Source: Sphingosinicella sp. YJ22 (GTDB taxonomy: Bacteria > Pseudomonadota > Alphaproteobacteria > Sphingomonadales > Sphingomonadaceae). From it: a DNA stretch of 64,000 nucleotides. Positions 27,242 to 34,988 of the stretch are shown here, piece by piece (the first letter of the stretch is position 1; each line of letters opens with the position of its first letter). The position numbers were made by a program, and so were the translations under genes. Under the pieces are notes generated by a model. The model was not told where the DNA came from and ran no database searches. It worked only from the letters and a program-made list of their open reading frames with translations. Location of the stretch: contig NZ_JAANPA010000004.1 of assembly GCF_011320075.1 (NCBI RefSeq), positions 36,921-100,920 on the forward strand. The letters are read 5' to 3'.

Positions 27242-27871
27242 ATGGACGGCCTCACGATCGTGTCGCACCCGCTGGTGCAGCACAAGCTCACCAAGCTGCG
27301 CGCCGCGGACACGCCGACATCGGTGTTCCGCGCCCTCGTCCGCGAGATCGCCACGCTGCTCTGCTACGAGGTCACGCGAGATCTGCCGACCGAGCTGGCG
27401 CGGGTGCGGACACCGATCGCCGAGACCGACGCGCCGGTCATCGCCGGCAAGAAGCTGGTGTTCGCACCGATTCTGAGGGCCGGCCTGCAAATGGCTGAAG
27501 GCATGCTCGATCTCGTGCCGTCGGCACGCGTCGCTCATATCGGCCTGTACCGCGACCCGACGTCGCTCCAGGCGGTCGAATATTATTTCAAGACGCCCGA
27601 GGATTGCGCCGAGCGCCTGGTCATCGTCGTCGATCCGATGCTCGCCACCGGCCACACCGCCATCGCCGCGGTCGACCGGCTGAAGGAAGCGGGCGTGTGC
27701 GACATGCGCTTCGTGTGCATGCTCGCGGCCCGACCGGGCGTGGAGGCGCTGCGCGCCGCCCACCCCGACGTGCCGATCTGGGCGGCGGGCATGGACGAAC
27801 AGCTCAATGACCACGGCTATATCGTTCCGGGGCTGGGCGACGCCGGCGACCGCATGTACGGGACGCGGTGA
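27242..27871 (+). CDS. upp: uracil phosphoribosyltransferase
   Basis: Converts uracil and PRPP to UMP; 209 residues. The PRPP loop is [18 protein letters not shown] and the uracil-binding C-terminus is [21 protein letters not shown]. The residue after ATG in the PRPP loop is His, where many UPRTs have Gly. Start ATG 27242 rather than a TTG 6 bp upstream that overlaps the urc4 stop. In the URC pathway a UPRT (yeast Urc6p) acts at the first step, so here it is probably catabolic as well as salvage. Confidence 0.95.
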   Translation: MDGLTIVSHPLVQHKLTKLRAADTPTSVFRALVREIATLLCYEVTRDLPTELARVRTPIAETDAPVIAGKKLVFAPILRAGLQMAEGMLDLVPSARVAHIGLYRDPTSLQAVEYYFKTPEDCAERLVIVVDPMLATGHTAIAAVDRLKEAGVCDMRFVCMLAARPGVEALRAAHPDVPIWAAGMDEQLNDHGYIVPGLGDAGDRMYGTR

Positions 27872-29211
27872 TGAAGCACGAAGAACTGGCCGACCTGCCC
27901 TATCTGCGCAAGGTCGTTGGCGCGTCGATGGCCGGGACGGTCGTCGAATGGTACGAATTCTTCCTCTACGGCACCGCCGCGACCTTGGTGTTCGGGACCC
28001 TCTTCTTCCCGGCCACCGGCAACCCGCTAGACGGCATCATCGCCGCGTTCGCGACCTACGCGGTCGGGTTCATCGCGCGGCCGCTCGGCGGCATCGTGTT
28101 CGGCCATATCGGCGACAAGGTCGGCCGCAAGTCGCTGCTCCAGTTCAGCCTCGTGCTGATCGGCGCTTCGACCTTCCTGATGGGCTGCCTGCCGAGCTTC
28201 GCGACGATCGGCTATTGGGCCCCTGCCCTGCTCGTCCTGCTGCGCTTCATCCAGGGCTTCGCCCTAGGCGGCGAATGGGGCGGCGCCATCCTCCTCGTCA
28301 CCGAGCACAGCCCCAACCGCAGCCGCGGCTTCTGGGGCAGCTTTCCACAGGCCGCGGTGCCGATCGGCAACCTGCTCGCCACCATCGTGCTTCTGACCCT
28401 GTCGGCGACGCTGACCGAAGAGGCGTTCATGAGCTGGGGATGGCGCGTCGGCTTCTGGCTGTCCGTCGTAATCGTGGTGATCGGCTATTACATCCGCACC
28501 CAGATCAGCGATTCGCCGATCTTCAAGGCGGCCAAGGAAGAGATCGAGAGCAAAGCCGACGCCGGCTACGGCCTCGTCGAGGTGTTCCGCCGCTATCCGC
28601 GCGGCGTGTTCACCGCGATGGGCCTGAGGTTCGGAGAGAACATTCTCTATTACATGGTGGTCACCTTCTCGATCACCTATCTCGCCCATGTCGGCGTCGA
28701 CTCGACGCGGATCCTGACCCTGCTGTTCCTCGGCCACATCCTGCACGTGATGACGATCCCGCTGGTCGGGCGGGCGAGCGACCGGTTCGGGCGCAAGCCG
28801 GTCTACATCCTCGGCGCTGCGGCGACGATGGCGTGGCCGTTCATCGCCTTCCCCATGTTCGGCAGCGGCGACACCGTCACCATCCTCGCCGCGATCATGC
28901 TCGGCCTCGTCGTCCACGCGTTGATGTACGCGCCGCAGCCGGCGATCATGACCGAGATGTTCCCGACCCGGGTGCGCTATTCGGGCGTGTCGCTGGGCTA
29001 TCAGGTCACCGCGATCGTCGCCGGCTCGTGGGCGCCTCTGATCGGCGCCTGGCTGCTGCGCGAATATGACGCGTGGCAGCCGATCGCCTTCTACATCCTC
29101 GCCGCCGGAGCGGTCAGCCTGATCTCCGCGCTGATCATGCGCGAGAGCAAGGGCACGTCGCTGGTGGCGATCGACGAGGCCGACCGGGCGCGGCTGGCGG
29201 CGATACCGTAA
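27871..29211 (+). CDS. MFS permease, metabolite:H+ symporter (MHS) type
   Basis: Inner-membrane transporter of 446 residues with about 12 membrane segments. The motif FGHIGDKVGRK between segments 2 and 3 and the N-terminal GTVVEWYEFFLYG are typical of MHS members (ProP, ShiA, KgtP relatives). Its ATG shares a base with the upp stop (TGATG), so it belongs to the uracil operon. Import of uracil or a pyrimidine, or export/import of a pathway product, is inferred from position only. Start could also be the GTG at 27868. Confidence 0.88.
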   Translation: MKHEELADLPYLRKVVGASMAGTVVEWYEFFLYGTAATLVFGTLFFPATGNPLDGIIAAFATYAVGFIARPLGGIVFGHIGDKVGRKSLLQFSLVLIGASTFLMGCLPSFATIGYWAPALLVLLRFIQGFALGGEWGGAILLVTEHSPNRSRGFWGSFPQAAVPIGNLLATIVLLTLSATLTEEAFMSWGWRVGFWLSVVIVVIGYYIRTQISDSPIFKAAKEEIESKADAGYGLVEVFRRYPRGVFTAMGLRFGENILYYMVVTFSITYLAHVGVDSTRILTLLFLGHILHVMTIPLVGRASDRFGRKPVYILGAAATMAWPFIAFPMFGSGDTVTILAAIMLGLVVHALMYAPQPAIMTEMFPTRVRYSGVSLGYQVTAIVAGSWAPLIGAWLLREYDAWQPIAFYILAAGAVSLISALIMRESKGTSLVAIDEADRARLAAIP

Positions 29212-29269
29212 TCGCCACAGTCGATCAGTTCGCGCGGAACCCTCCTGTGAATCGATCATTCAACTGGCA

Positions 29270-29533
29270 ATGAGCCAGACCAGCCAGGATTCGCGCGTGC
29301 GCAGATATTTCTTCGATCTCTGCGAGAATGGCGACTTCTTCCCCGACCGCGAGGGCTGCGAATGCCCCGACGCGAGCAAGGCCTATGAGGTCGCCCGCGA
29401 GAAGGTTCGCCGGGTGTTCCGCCGGCGCCTGCGCGAGGGCCGGGTGCCGGTCGGCGGCTATGTCAGCGTCCGCCTCGACTGCGGCGAGCGGCTGATGTTC
29501 GTGCCCTATCGCGACGTGCTCGCCGCGTCCTGA
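29270..29533 (+). CDS. small conserved protein (DUF6894-like)
   Basis: Protein of 87 residues, probably cytoplasmic, no known function. The pattern RRYFFDLCENGDFFPDREG, then a helical basic stretch and LMFVPYRDVL, resembles small alphaproteobacterial DUF6894 proteins. Highly charged (many Arg/Asp/Glu), two Cys in the first third. It starts at ATG 29270, 58 bp after the MFS gene, and has no obvious operon partner. Confidence 0.65.
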   Translation: MSQTSQDSRVRRYFFDLCENGDFFPDREGCECPDASKAYEVAREKVRRVFRRRLREGRVPVGGYVSVRLDCGERLMFVPYRDVLAAS

Positions 29534-29623
29534 TCCGCAATCGTAAAGCAGACCTGATCACCCGCAATGGTTGATTGGCCGCCCATGTGGCTATAGCCTC
29601 CCGAGCCTTCGGGGGGGGCGACT

Positions 29624-31129
29624 ATGCGATTGATTCGTTTGACTTTAGCGATGCTGGCCCTGTTGCTGCCGGCGGCGGCACAGGCCGAGTGGCGTCGCGC
29701 CGAAAGCCCCAATTTCATCGTCTATGGCGAGGGATCGGAAGCGCGGCTGCGCGAGCGTATTCTGCTGCTCGAGGATTTCGACCGGCTGCTGCGCACCGTC
29801 ACCAACGTCAACGGCCCGCCCGCCCCGGCCAAGCTCCACGTCTATCTGGTCGACGACAATCGCGCGCTGACCCGAATCCGCGACCTCAACCGCAACGTCG
29901 CCGGCTTCTACAGCGCCTCTCCCGAGGGGATCGGCGCCTTTGTCAGCGTGGACAACGCCGGCTCGCTCAACGAAGTGCTGTTCCACGAATATGCGCACCA
30001 TTTCATGCTTCAGCAGGCGCCGGGGGCTTACCCCGCCTGGTATGTCGAGGGCTTCGCAGAATATTTCTCGACGGTGCGGTTCACCCGCGACGCGATCGAC
30101 ATCGGCAACTTCTCTCGCGGCCGAACCTCCTGGCTCGTCCACGAGGGCTGGCTGCCGCTCGACCGTCTGCTGGGCGGCAGGCCGAGCGGCCTGACGCCCG
30201 AGGGCGTGTCGATGTTCTACAGCCAGAGCTGGCTGCTCACCCATTATTTCTACAGCAATCCCGAGAGGCAGGCGGCGCTCGGCCGCTATCTGGTCGCGGC
30301 ACGGCGAAGCGACCCCGTCGCAGCGATCCAGCAGGCGACCGGCATGGATGCGCGGCGTGTGGAACGCGAGCTGCGCGACTATATCCGCGACGGCTCGATC
30401 AACTTCCGGCGGATGCGCCGGGGCAGCACCGCGGCCCCGCCGCCGGTCACCGTAACCACGTTGCCCCGGGCGGCGGACGATCTCATCCTCAGCCATGCCG
30501 CGCTGCGCGTCGGCATTCGCGAATCCGCCGAAGCCGGCCAGCTTCAAGCGATCCGCGCCGCCGCCTCGCGCCACCCCGGCGACCCGTTCGCGCGCCGAGT
30601 CCTCGCCCATGCCGAGCTGCTCCACGGCGACCGGGCGTCGGCGGCGCGCCTGCTCGACGGATTGATCGCCGAGATACCGGACGACGCCGAACTCATGTAC
30701 CTGCGCGGGCGGCTGCACCTGGCCGCGGCGCAGGACGCGCAGGATCCGGCCGCAGAGGAGCTGCTCGCCCGCCAATGGTTCGTGCGGGCGCACCGCGCCG
30801 ACCCCAATCACTTCCAGACTCTCTACCGCTATTTCGAGGCGGTTCGCGGCGGCCCCGAAGGCAATACGGAGAACACCGCCAATCTTATCATCCTCGCCCA
30901 CGAGCTGGCGCCGCAGGTGACCGAGATCCGGTTCGCCGCCGCCGCGTTCATGCTGCAGCGCGGCGACGCGGCACGGGTGGTGAGCTTGCTCGCTCCGGTT
31001 TCGGCCGACCCGCATAACCCGCAGGCCGCCGCCGCGGCACGCCAGATGATCGCGCAGGCCCTTGGCCGCGGCGAGCAAGGCGGCGATGCCGAAGCCGACG
31101 AGGGGGCGACCGAAAGCCCCGCGGACTAG
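29624..31129 (+). CDS. exported zinc peptidase-like protein with TPR-like C-terminal half
   Basis: Protein of 501 residues. Signal peptide 1-21 ending at AQA-E. Residues about 22-260 form a gluzincin-like domain with HEYAHH (His121, Glu122, His125) and WYVEGFAEYF (Glu142/Glu146 region) as the third ligand. This resembles the peptidase MA/DUF1570-like families. Residues about 290-480 are Ala-rich helical repeats spaced like TPRs (LAHAELLHGDRASAARLL; YLRGRLHLAAAQ). The tail is acidic. The substrate is unknown; a periplasmic housekeeping protease or binding protein is plausible. Confidence 0.8.
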   Translation: MRLIRLTLAMLALLLPAAAQAEWRRAESPNFIVYGEGSEARLRERILLLEDFDRLLRTVTNVNGPPAPAKLHVYLVDDNRALTRIRDLNRNVAGFYSASPEGIGAFVSVDNAGSLNEVLFHEYAHHFMLQQAPGAYPAWYVEGFAEYFSTVRFTRDAIDIGNFSRGRTSWLVHEGWLPLDRLLGGRPSGLTPEGVSMFYSQSWLLTHYFYSNPERQAALGRYLVAARRSDPVAAIQQATGMDARRVERELRDYIRDGSINFRRMRRGSTAAPPPVTVTTLPRAADDLILSHAALRVGIRESAEAGQLQAIRAAASRHPGDPFARRVLAHAELLHGDRASAARLLDGLIAEIPDDAELMYLRGRLHLAAAQDAQDPAAEELLARQWFVRAHRADPNHFQTLYRYFEAVRGGPEGNTENTANLIILAHELAPQVTEIRFAAAAFMLQRGDAARVVSLLAPVSADPHNPQAAAAARQMIAQALGRGEQGGDAEADEGATESPAD

Positions 31130-31175
31130 CCCGCCCGCCCTTCCCTCGCACGCGGCAAAGGGCTAATCGCGCGCC

Positions 31176-32384
31176 ATGCAGATGAAGAGCACGCACGCCG
31201 CCGGGAAGATCACCGCGTTCGATTGGGCCGACCCCTTCGGCCTCGACGAACAGCTGTCCGACGAGGAGCGCATGGTCCGCGACACCGCGGAGAGCTATGC
31301 CCAGGAGAAGCTCCAGCCGCGGGTGACCGAGGCCTATCTCGAGGAAAAGTTCGACCGCGAGATCATGAACGAGATGGGCGCGCTCGGACTGCTCGGAGCG
31401 ACCATCTCGCCCGAATATGGCGGCGCCGGGCTCAACTATGTGAGCTACGGCCTCATCGCCCGGGCAGTGGAGCGGGTCGACAGCGGCTACCGCTCGGCCA
31501 TGTCGGTGCAGTCGAGCCTCGTCATGCACCCGATCAACGCCTACGGCACCGAGGAGCAGAAGCGCAAATATCTTCCCAAGCTCGCCAGCGGCGAATGGGT
31601 CGGCTGCTTCGGCCTGACTGAGCCGGACGCCGGCTCCGACCCGGGCGGAATGCGCACCCGCGCGCAGAAGGTCGACGGCGGCTATCGCCTGTCGGGCGCC
31701 AAGATGTGGATCACCAACTCGCCGATCGCCGACGTCTTCGTGGTGTGGGCGAAGTCGGACGCCCATGACGGCAAGATCAAGGGCTTCGTGCTCGAAAAGG
31801 GCATGAAGGGCCTCTCGGCGCCCAAGATCGAGGGCAAGCTCTCCCTGCGCGCCTCGATCACCGGCGAAGTGGTCATGGACGGGGTCGAGATCCCCGAGGA
31901 GAATCTCCTTCCCAACGTCGAAGGGCTGAAGGGCCCGTTCGGCTGCCTCAACCGCGCCCGCTACGGCATCGGCTGGGGCGCGATGGGCGCGGCTGAGGCC
32001 TGCTATCACGCCGCGCGCCTCTACACGCTGGACCGCAAGCAGTTCGGCCGTCCGCTCGCCGCCACGCAGCTCGTGCAGCTGAAGCTCGCCAACATGGTCA
32101 CCGAGATCACCCTCGGCTTGCAGGCGGCGCTTCGCGTCGGCCGCCGCTTCGACGCCGGCGAGCTGATCCCCGAGACGATCAGCCTGATCAAGCGCAACAA
32201 TTGCGGCAAGGCGCTCGAGATCGCCCGCATCGCCCGCGACATGCATGGCGGCAACGGCATCTCCGCCGAGTTCCAGGTGATGCGCCACGCCGCCAACCTC
32301 GAGACGGTCAACACCTATGAGGGCACCCACGACGTCCACGGCCTGATCCTGGGACGGGCGATCACGGGCATTTCCGCCTTCTGA
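31176..32384 (+). CDS. gcdH: acyl-CoA dehydrogenase, probably glutaryl-CoA dehydrogenase
   Basis: FAD enzyme of 402 residues oxidatively decarboxylating glutaryl-CoA to crotonyl-CoA in lysine, tryptophan and glutarate breakdown. Landmarks: [17 protein letters not shown] (FAD/substrate loop), [18 protein letters not shown], and [10 protein letters not shown] with the catalytic Glu in TYEGT. The pattern of the last two motifs is typical of GCDH among acyl-CoA dehydrogenases. It overlaps the following CoA-transferase start by one base, which supports the glutarate assignment. Confidence 0.9.
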   Translation: MQMKSTHAAGKITAFDWADPFGLDEQLSDEERMVRDTAESYAQEKLQPRVTEAYLEEKFDREIMNEMGALGLLGATISPEYGGAGLNYVSYGLIARAVERVDSGYRSAMSVQSSLVMHPINAYGTEEQKRKYLPKLASGEWVGCFGLTEPDAGSDPGGMRTRAQKVDGGYRLSGAKMWITNSPIADVFVVWAKSDAHDGKIKGFVLEKGMKGLSAPKIEGKLSLRASITGEVVMDGVEIPEENLLPNVEGLKGPFGCLNRARYGIGWGAMGAAEACYHAARLYTLDRKQFGRPLAATQLVQLKLANMVTEITLGLQAALRVGRRFDAGELIPETISLIKRNNCGKALEIARIARDMHGGNGISAEFQVMRHAANLETVNTYEGTHDVHGLILGRAITGISAF

Positions 32385-33496
32385 TGGATAAGCCGCTTGC
32401 GGGATTGAAGGTCCTCGAGCTTGCGCGGATCCTCGCCGGGCCGTGGGCGGGGCAGCTGCTCGCCGACCTTGGCGCCGAGGTGGTGAAGGTCGAGCGCGCG
32501 GGCGCGGGCGACGACACCAGGCAATGGGGCCCGCCCTTCGCCGAGGACGGCGCGGCCGCCTATTTCCACGCCTGCAATCGCGGCAAGAGCTCGGTCGCGG
32601 TCGATTTCGACGATCCCCAGGACCTCGACCGCATTCGCAAACTCGCGGCTGAAGCCGATGTGATCATTGAGAATTTCAAGGTCGGCGGATTGAAGCGCTT
32701 CGGTCTCGACTATGACTCCGTCCGAACCGCCAACCCGGGCGTGGTCTATTGCTCGATCACCGGCTTCGGCCAGGACGGGCCCTATGCGCCGCGCGCCGGC
32801 TACGACTTCATCATCCAGGGCATGGGCGGAATCATGTCGCTGACCGGCGAGCCCGACGGAGCGCCGCAGAAAGCCGGAGTCGCCTTCGCCGACATCTTCA
32901 CCGGCGTCTATTCCACCGTCGCGATCCTCGCGGCGCTCCGCGAGCGCGATCGCGGCGGCGAAGGCGCCCATATCGACATGGCCCTGCTCGACACCCAGGT
33001 CGCGGTGCTCGGCAACCAGGCATTGAACTGGATGGTGTCGGGCAAGGTCCCCCACCGCATGGGCAACGGCCACGCCAACCTCGTCCCCTATCAGGCGTTC
33101 AGCGCGCGCGACGGCGAGGTTATCGTCGCGGTCGGCAATGACCGGCAGTTCGAGCGGCTGTGCGCCCTCCTCGGCCTCGATTCGCTGGCCGCCGACCAAC
33201 GCTTCAGCACCAATCCCGGCCGAGTCACCAACCGCGCCGAACTGATTCCGCTGCTTCAGCAAGCGATTGGGACGCGCGGCCGCGCCGAATTCTCGGAAGC
33301 GTTGGAAGCGGCCGGCATCCCCGCGGGGCCGATCAACGACATCGCCCAGGTGTTCGACGACCCGCAGGTGCGTCACCGCGGGCTGAAGCTCGACCTCGAC
33401 GGGGTTCCCGGCCTCGCCTCGCCGATCGTCATCGACGGCAAGCGCCAGGTGTCCGACCGGCCGAGCCCGCCTCTGGGCGATAACTTTGTCGAGTGA
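32384..33496 (+). CDS. CaiB/BaiF family (class III) CoA transferase
   Basis: Type III CoA transferase of 370 residues. N-terminal LAGLKVLELARILAGPWAGQLLADLGAEVVKVE-type opening (in pieces: VLELARILAGPWAGQ, GAEVVKVERAG), the catalytic Asp in IDMALLDTQ, and YQAFSARDGEVIVAVGND. Paired with glutaryl-CoA dehydrogenase, it most likely activates glutarate from succinyl-CoA or another donor, as the mammalian SUGCT protein does. The substrate is inferred from neighbourhood only. Confidence 0.9.
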   Translation: MDKPLAGLKVLELARILAGPWAGQLLADLGAEVVKVERAGAGDDTRQWGPPFAEDGAAAYFHACNRGKSSVAVDFDDPQDLDRIRKLAAEADVIIENFKVGGLKRFGLDYDSVRTANPGVVYCSITGFGQDGPYAPRAGYDFIIQGMGGIMSLTGEPDGAPQKAGVAFADIFTGVYSTVAILAALRERDRGGEGAHIDMALLDTQVAVLGNQALNWMVSGKVPHRMGNGHANLVPYQAFSARDGEVIVAVGNDRQFERLCALLGLDSLAADQRFSTNPGRVTNRAELIPLLQQAIGTRGRAEFSEALEAAGIPAGPINDIAQVFDDPQVRHRGLKLDLDGVPGLASPIVIDGKRQVSDRPSPPLGDNFVE

Positions 33497-33506
33497 ATAG
33501 AGGCGC

Positions 33507-33536
33507 TTGACCTCGGCTGTATTACAAACGTAGGAA
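33507..33536 (+). promoter_or_regulatory. promoter with overlapping dyad before the small exported protein gene
   Basis: TTGACC at 33507-33512 could be a -35 element, and TAGGAA at 33531-33536 a weak -10, with 18-bp spacing. Between and overlapping them lies ATTACAAACGTAG (33521-33533), a TAC-N4-GTA dyad of the kind bound by BlaI/MecI-type repressors. No blaI or blaR gene is in the window, so an operator role is a guess. Confidence 0.3.
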
Positions 33537-33568
33537 AGCGTCTTTATTTGAAGGGCGGGGAGTTCGTC

Positions 33569-33823
33569 ATGAAGCTTGCGGTTGTTGCGGTTGCGTCACT
33601 TTTGATTGCCACCCCGTCTCTTGCCCAGGTCACCGGCGCGTCGGGAAGCAACGGCAGCAATATCGAGACCGGCCAGCAGAATCTCCCTGAGGGCGCGTCC
33701 GAGGGCGGCCGCAACGCCAATGGCGAGCGCCTGATCTGCCGCCGGGTCGAGGCCGGTTCGTCGAGCCGCATGTCGACCCGCCGCGTGTGCCTCACCGCCC
33801 GCGAGTGGCGCGAGCGCCAGTAG
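33569..33823 (+). CDS. small exported protein of unknown function
   Basis: Protein of 84 residues with a clear signal peptide (MKLAVVAVASLLIATPSLAQ, cleavage after residue 19 or 20). A Gly/Ser/Asn-rich segment (about 21-50) and a C-terminal basic motif with two Cys (ICRRVEAGSSSRMSTRRVC, then LTAREWRE) follow, probably forming a disulfide in the periplasm. Small exported proteins with this Cys-x17-Cys and xxEWR ending recur in sphingomonads as far as I recall. The start at ATG 33569 is preferred to an in-frame start 21 bp upstream, because it begins the signal peptide. Convergent with the GNAT gene. Confidence 0.75.
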   Translation: MKLAVVAVASLLIATPSLAQVTGASGSNGSNIETGQQNLPEGASEGGRNANGERLICRRVEAGSSSRMSTRRVCLTAREWRERQ

Positions 33824-33826
33824 TTC

Positions 33827-34354
33827 TCAGCCGTTCCGCCTGAACCGGCGGAACAGCAGGATGGTGTCGTCACGATAGGAGGCCGGCTCGCGATGCGTGA
33901 AGCCGGCCTTTTCCACGACCCGGATCGACGGTGCGTTGGCCTCGTCGATGATCGCGACGATCTGGTCGTGGGACAGCGTAGCGTCGGCCCAGCCCAGCGC
34001 CGCGGCGACGCCTTCCGAGGCATAGCCCTGGCCGTGGGCGGTCGAAGCGAAGAGGTAGCCGAGCTCGGGCAGGCCCTCGATGGTCGGCTCCATCGCCCGT
34101 TTGAAGTCGGCGAAGCCCAATTGGCCGATCACCGCGCCGTCGGCGCGGCGCTCGACGATCCAGTAACCGTAGCCGAGCAGCATCCACATCGCCGGGCCGC
34201 ATAGCATTCGGCGCCAGCTGTCCTCGCGCGGCTGCGGCACGCCGCCGATATAGCGCATGACCGCGGCGTCGCCGGTCATCGCGGCGACGGCATCGAGATC
34301 CTCGGCCCGGTGCGGGCGAAGGACGAGGCGGTCGGTCGTCAGGACCGGGATCAC
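33827..34354 (-). CDS. GNAT N-acetyltransferase (RimJ/RimL type)
   Basis: Acetyl-CoA-dependent acetyltransferase of 175 residues. The beginning LTTDRLVLRPHRAEDL, the core VIGQLGFAD, the acetyl-CoA loop region AHGQGYASEGVAAALGWA, and EANAPSIRVVEKAGF are typical of the RimJ/RimL/ribosomal-protein acetyltransferase group. It lies 25 bp after rpmE on the same strand and may be co-transcribed with it; the substrate cannot be told from sequence. Confidence 0.9.
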   Translation of the reverse strand: MIPVLTTDRLVLRPHRAEDLDAVAAMTGDAAVMRYIGGVPQPREDSWRRMLCGPAMWMLLGYGYWIVERRADGAVIGQLGFADFKRAMEPTIEGLPELGYLFASTAHGQGYASEGVAAALGWADATLSHDQIVAIIDEANAPSIRVVEKAGFTHREPASYRDDTILLFRRFRRNG

Positions 34355-34379
34355 GCCTCCCCCTCGCGCTCGCAGGAGC

Positions 34380-34613
34380 TTATTTCTTGCCGGTGAGCTT
34401 GAGGCCGCCGAAGCGCTTGTTGAAGCGCGCGACCTGACCGCCCGTGTCGAGCATCTTGCCCGAGCCGCCGGTCCAGGCCGGGTGAGCGGTGGGATCGATG
34501 TCGAGCTGCAGCGTGTCGCCTTCCTTGCCCCAGGTGGAGCGGGTCTCGAACACGGTGCCGTCGGTCATCTGCACCTTGATCATGTGGTAGTCGGGATGCG
34601 TATCGGTCTTCAT
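34380..34613 (-). CDS. rpmE: 50S ribosomal protein L31
   Basis: Large-subunit ribosomal protein of 77 residues. The conserved core [21 protein letters not shown] and ending [13 protein letters not shown] identify it. It contains no cysteine, so it is the zinc-independent form. Start ATG 34613 ([14 protein letters not shown]). A 7-bp hairpin lies in its leader. Confidence 0.96.
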   Translation of the reverse strand: MKTDTHPDYHMIKVQMTDGTVFETRSTWGKEGDTLQLDIDPTAHPAWTGGSGKMLDTGGQVARFNKRFGGLKLTGKK

Positions 34614-34637
34614 GGATCGAATTCTTTCCGGGATTTC

Positions 34638-34656
34638 GGCTGGTTTCCGACCAGCC
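34638..34656 (-). other. hairpin in the rpmE leader
   Basis: Seven-bp perfect stem (34638-34644 with 34650-34656; GGCTGGT/ACCAGCC) with a 5-nt loop, 24 bp upstream of the rpmE start. Ribosomal protein leaders, including L31 leaders in other phyla, often carry autoregulatory stems; whether this one does is unknown. Confidence 0.3.
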
Positions 34657-34698
34657 TACTGGTCTGGGAAGCGGCGCCTTTAGCGGCTCGCCCATCGA

Positions 34699-34727
34699 TT
34701 GACAAGGTGGAGCGGCGGGCGTAGCCG
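34699..34727 (+). promoter_or_regulatory. candidate sigma-70 promoter of the B12 uptake operon
   Basis: A perfect -35 TTGACA (34699-34704) and a weak -10 TAGCCG (34722-34727) at 17-bp spacing. The predicted transcript would start near 34734, immediately before the first paired base of the riboswitch (34736), which supports the call despite the weak -10. Confidence 0.45.
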
Positions 34728-34735
34728 CCCTCCCC

Positions 34736-34878
34736 GCGAAGGTGTCCCCGCGCAAGCGGGGATGAAAATGGGAAGCCGGTGCGAAACCGGCGCTGTGCCC
34801 GCAACTGTAAGCGGCGAGCCCGTCATCCGCAAAGGATGATGGCGCGTCTGAGCCGCGAGCCAGGAGACCTGCCTTCGC
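34736..34878 (+). promoter_or_regulatory. cobalamin riboswitch (AdoCbl-type leader)
   Basis: Leader RNA that senses B12 and shuts down the downstream receptor/transporter genes. Conserved elements: GCCGGTGCGAAACCGGCGCTG (34775-34795, in two parts GCCGGTGCGAAACCGG and CGCTG), then TGCCCGCAACTGTAA, and the B12 box GAGCCAGGAGACCTGCC at 34857-34873. The closing P1 stem is GCGAAGG (34736-34742) with CCTTCGC (34872-34878). The receptor ATG follows about 110 bp downstream, leaving room for an expression platform that sequesters the AAGGAGG ribosome binding site (34977-34983). Confidence 0.95.
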
Positions 34879-34988
34879 CGTCGTCCGCGTCCGGCCGGGA
34901 CCAGCCGCCAGCGCGTGGCGCCGCCGTGGCATGACGCCGCGCCGGTTCCTCCGAGGCGACACCTGTGTGTCGCTTGAAGGAGGAACAG

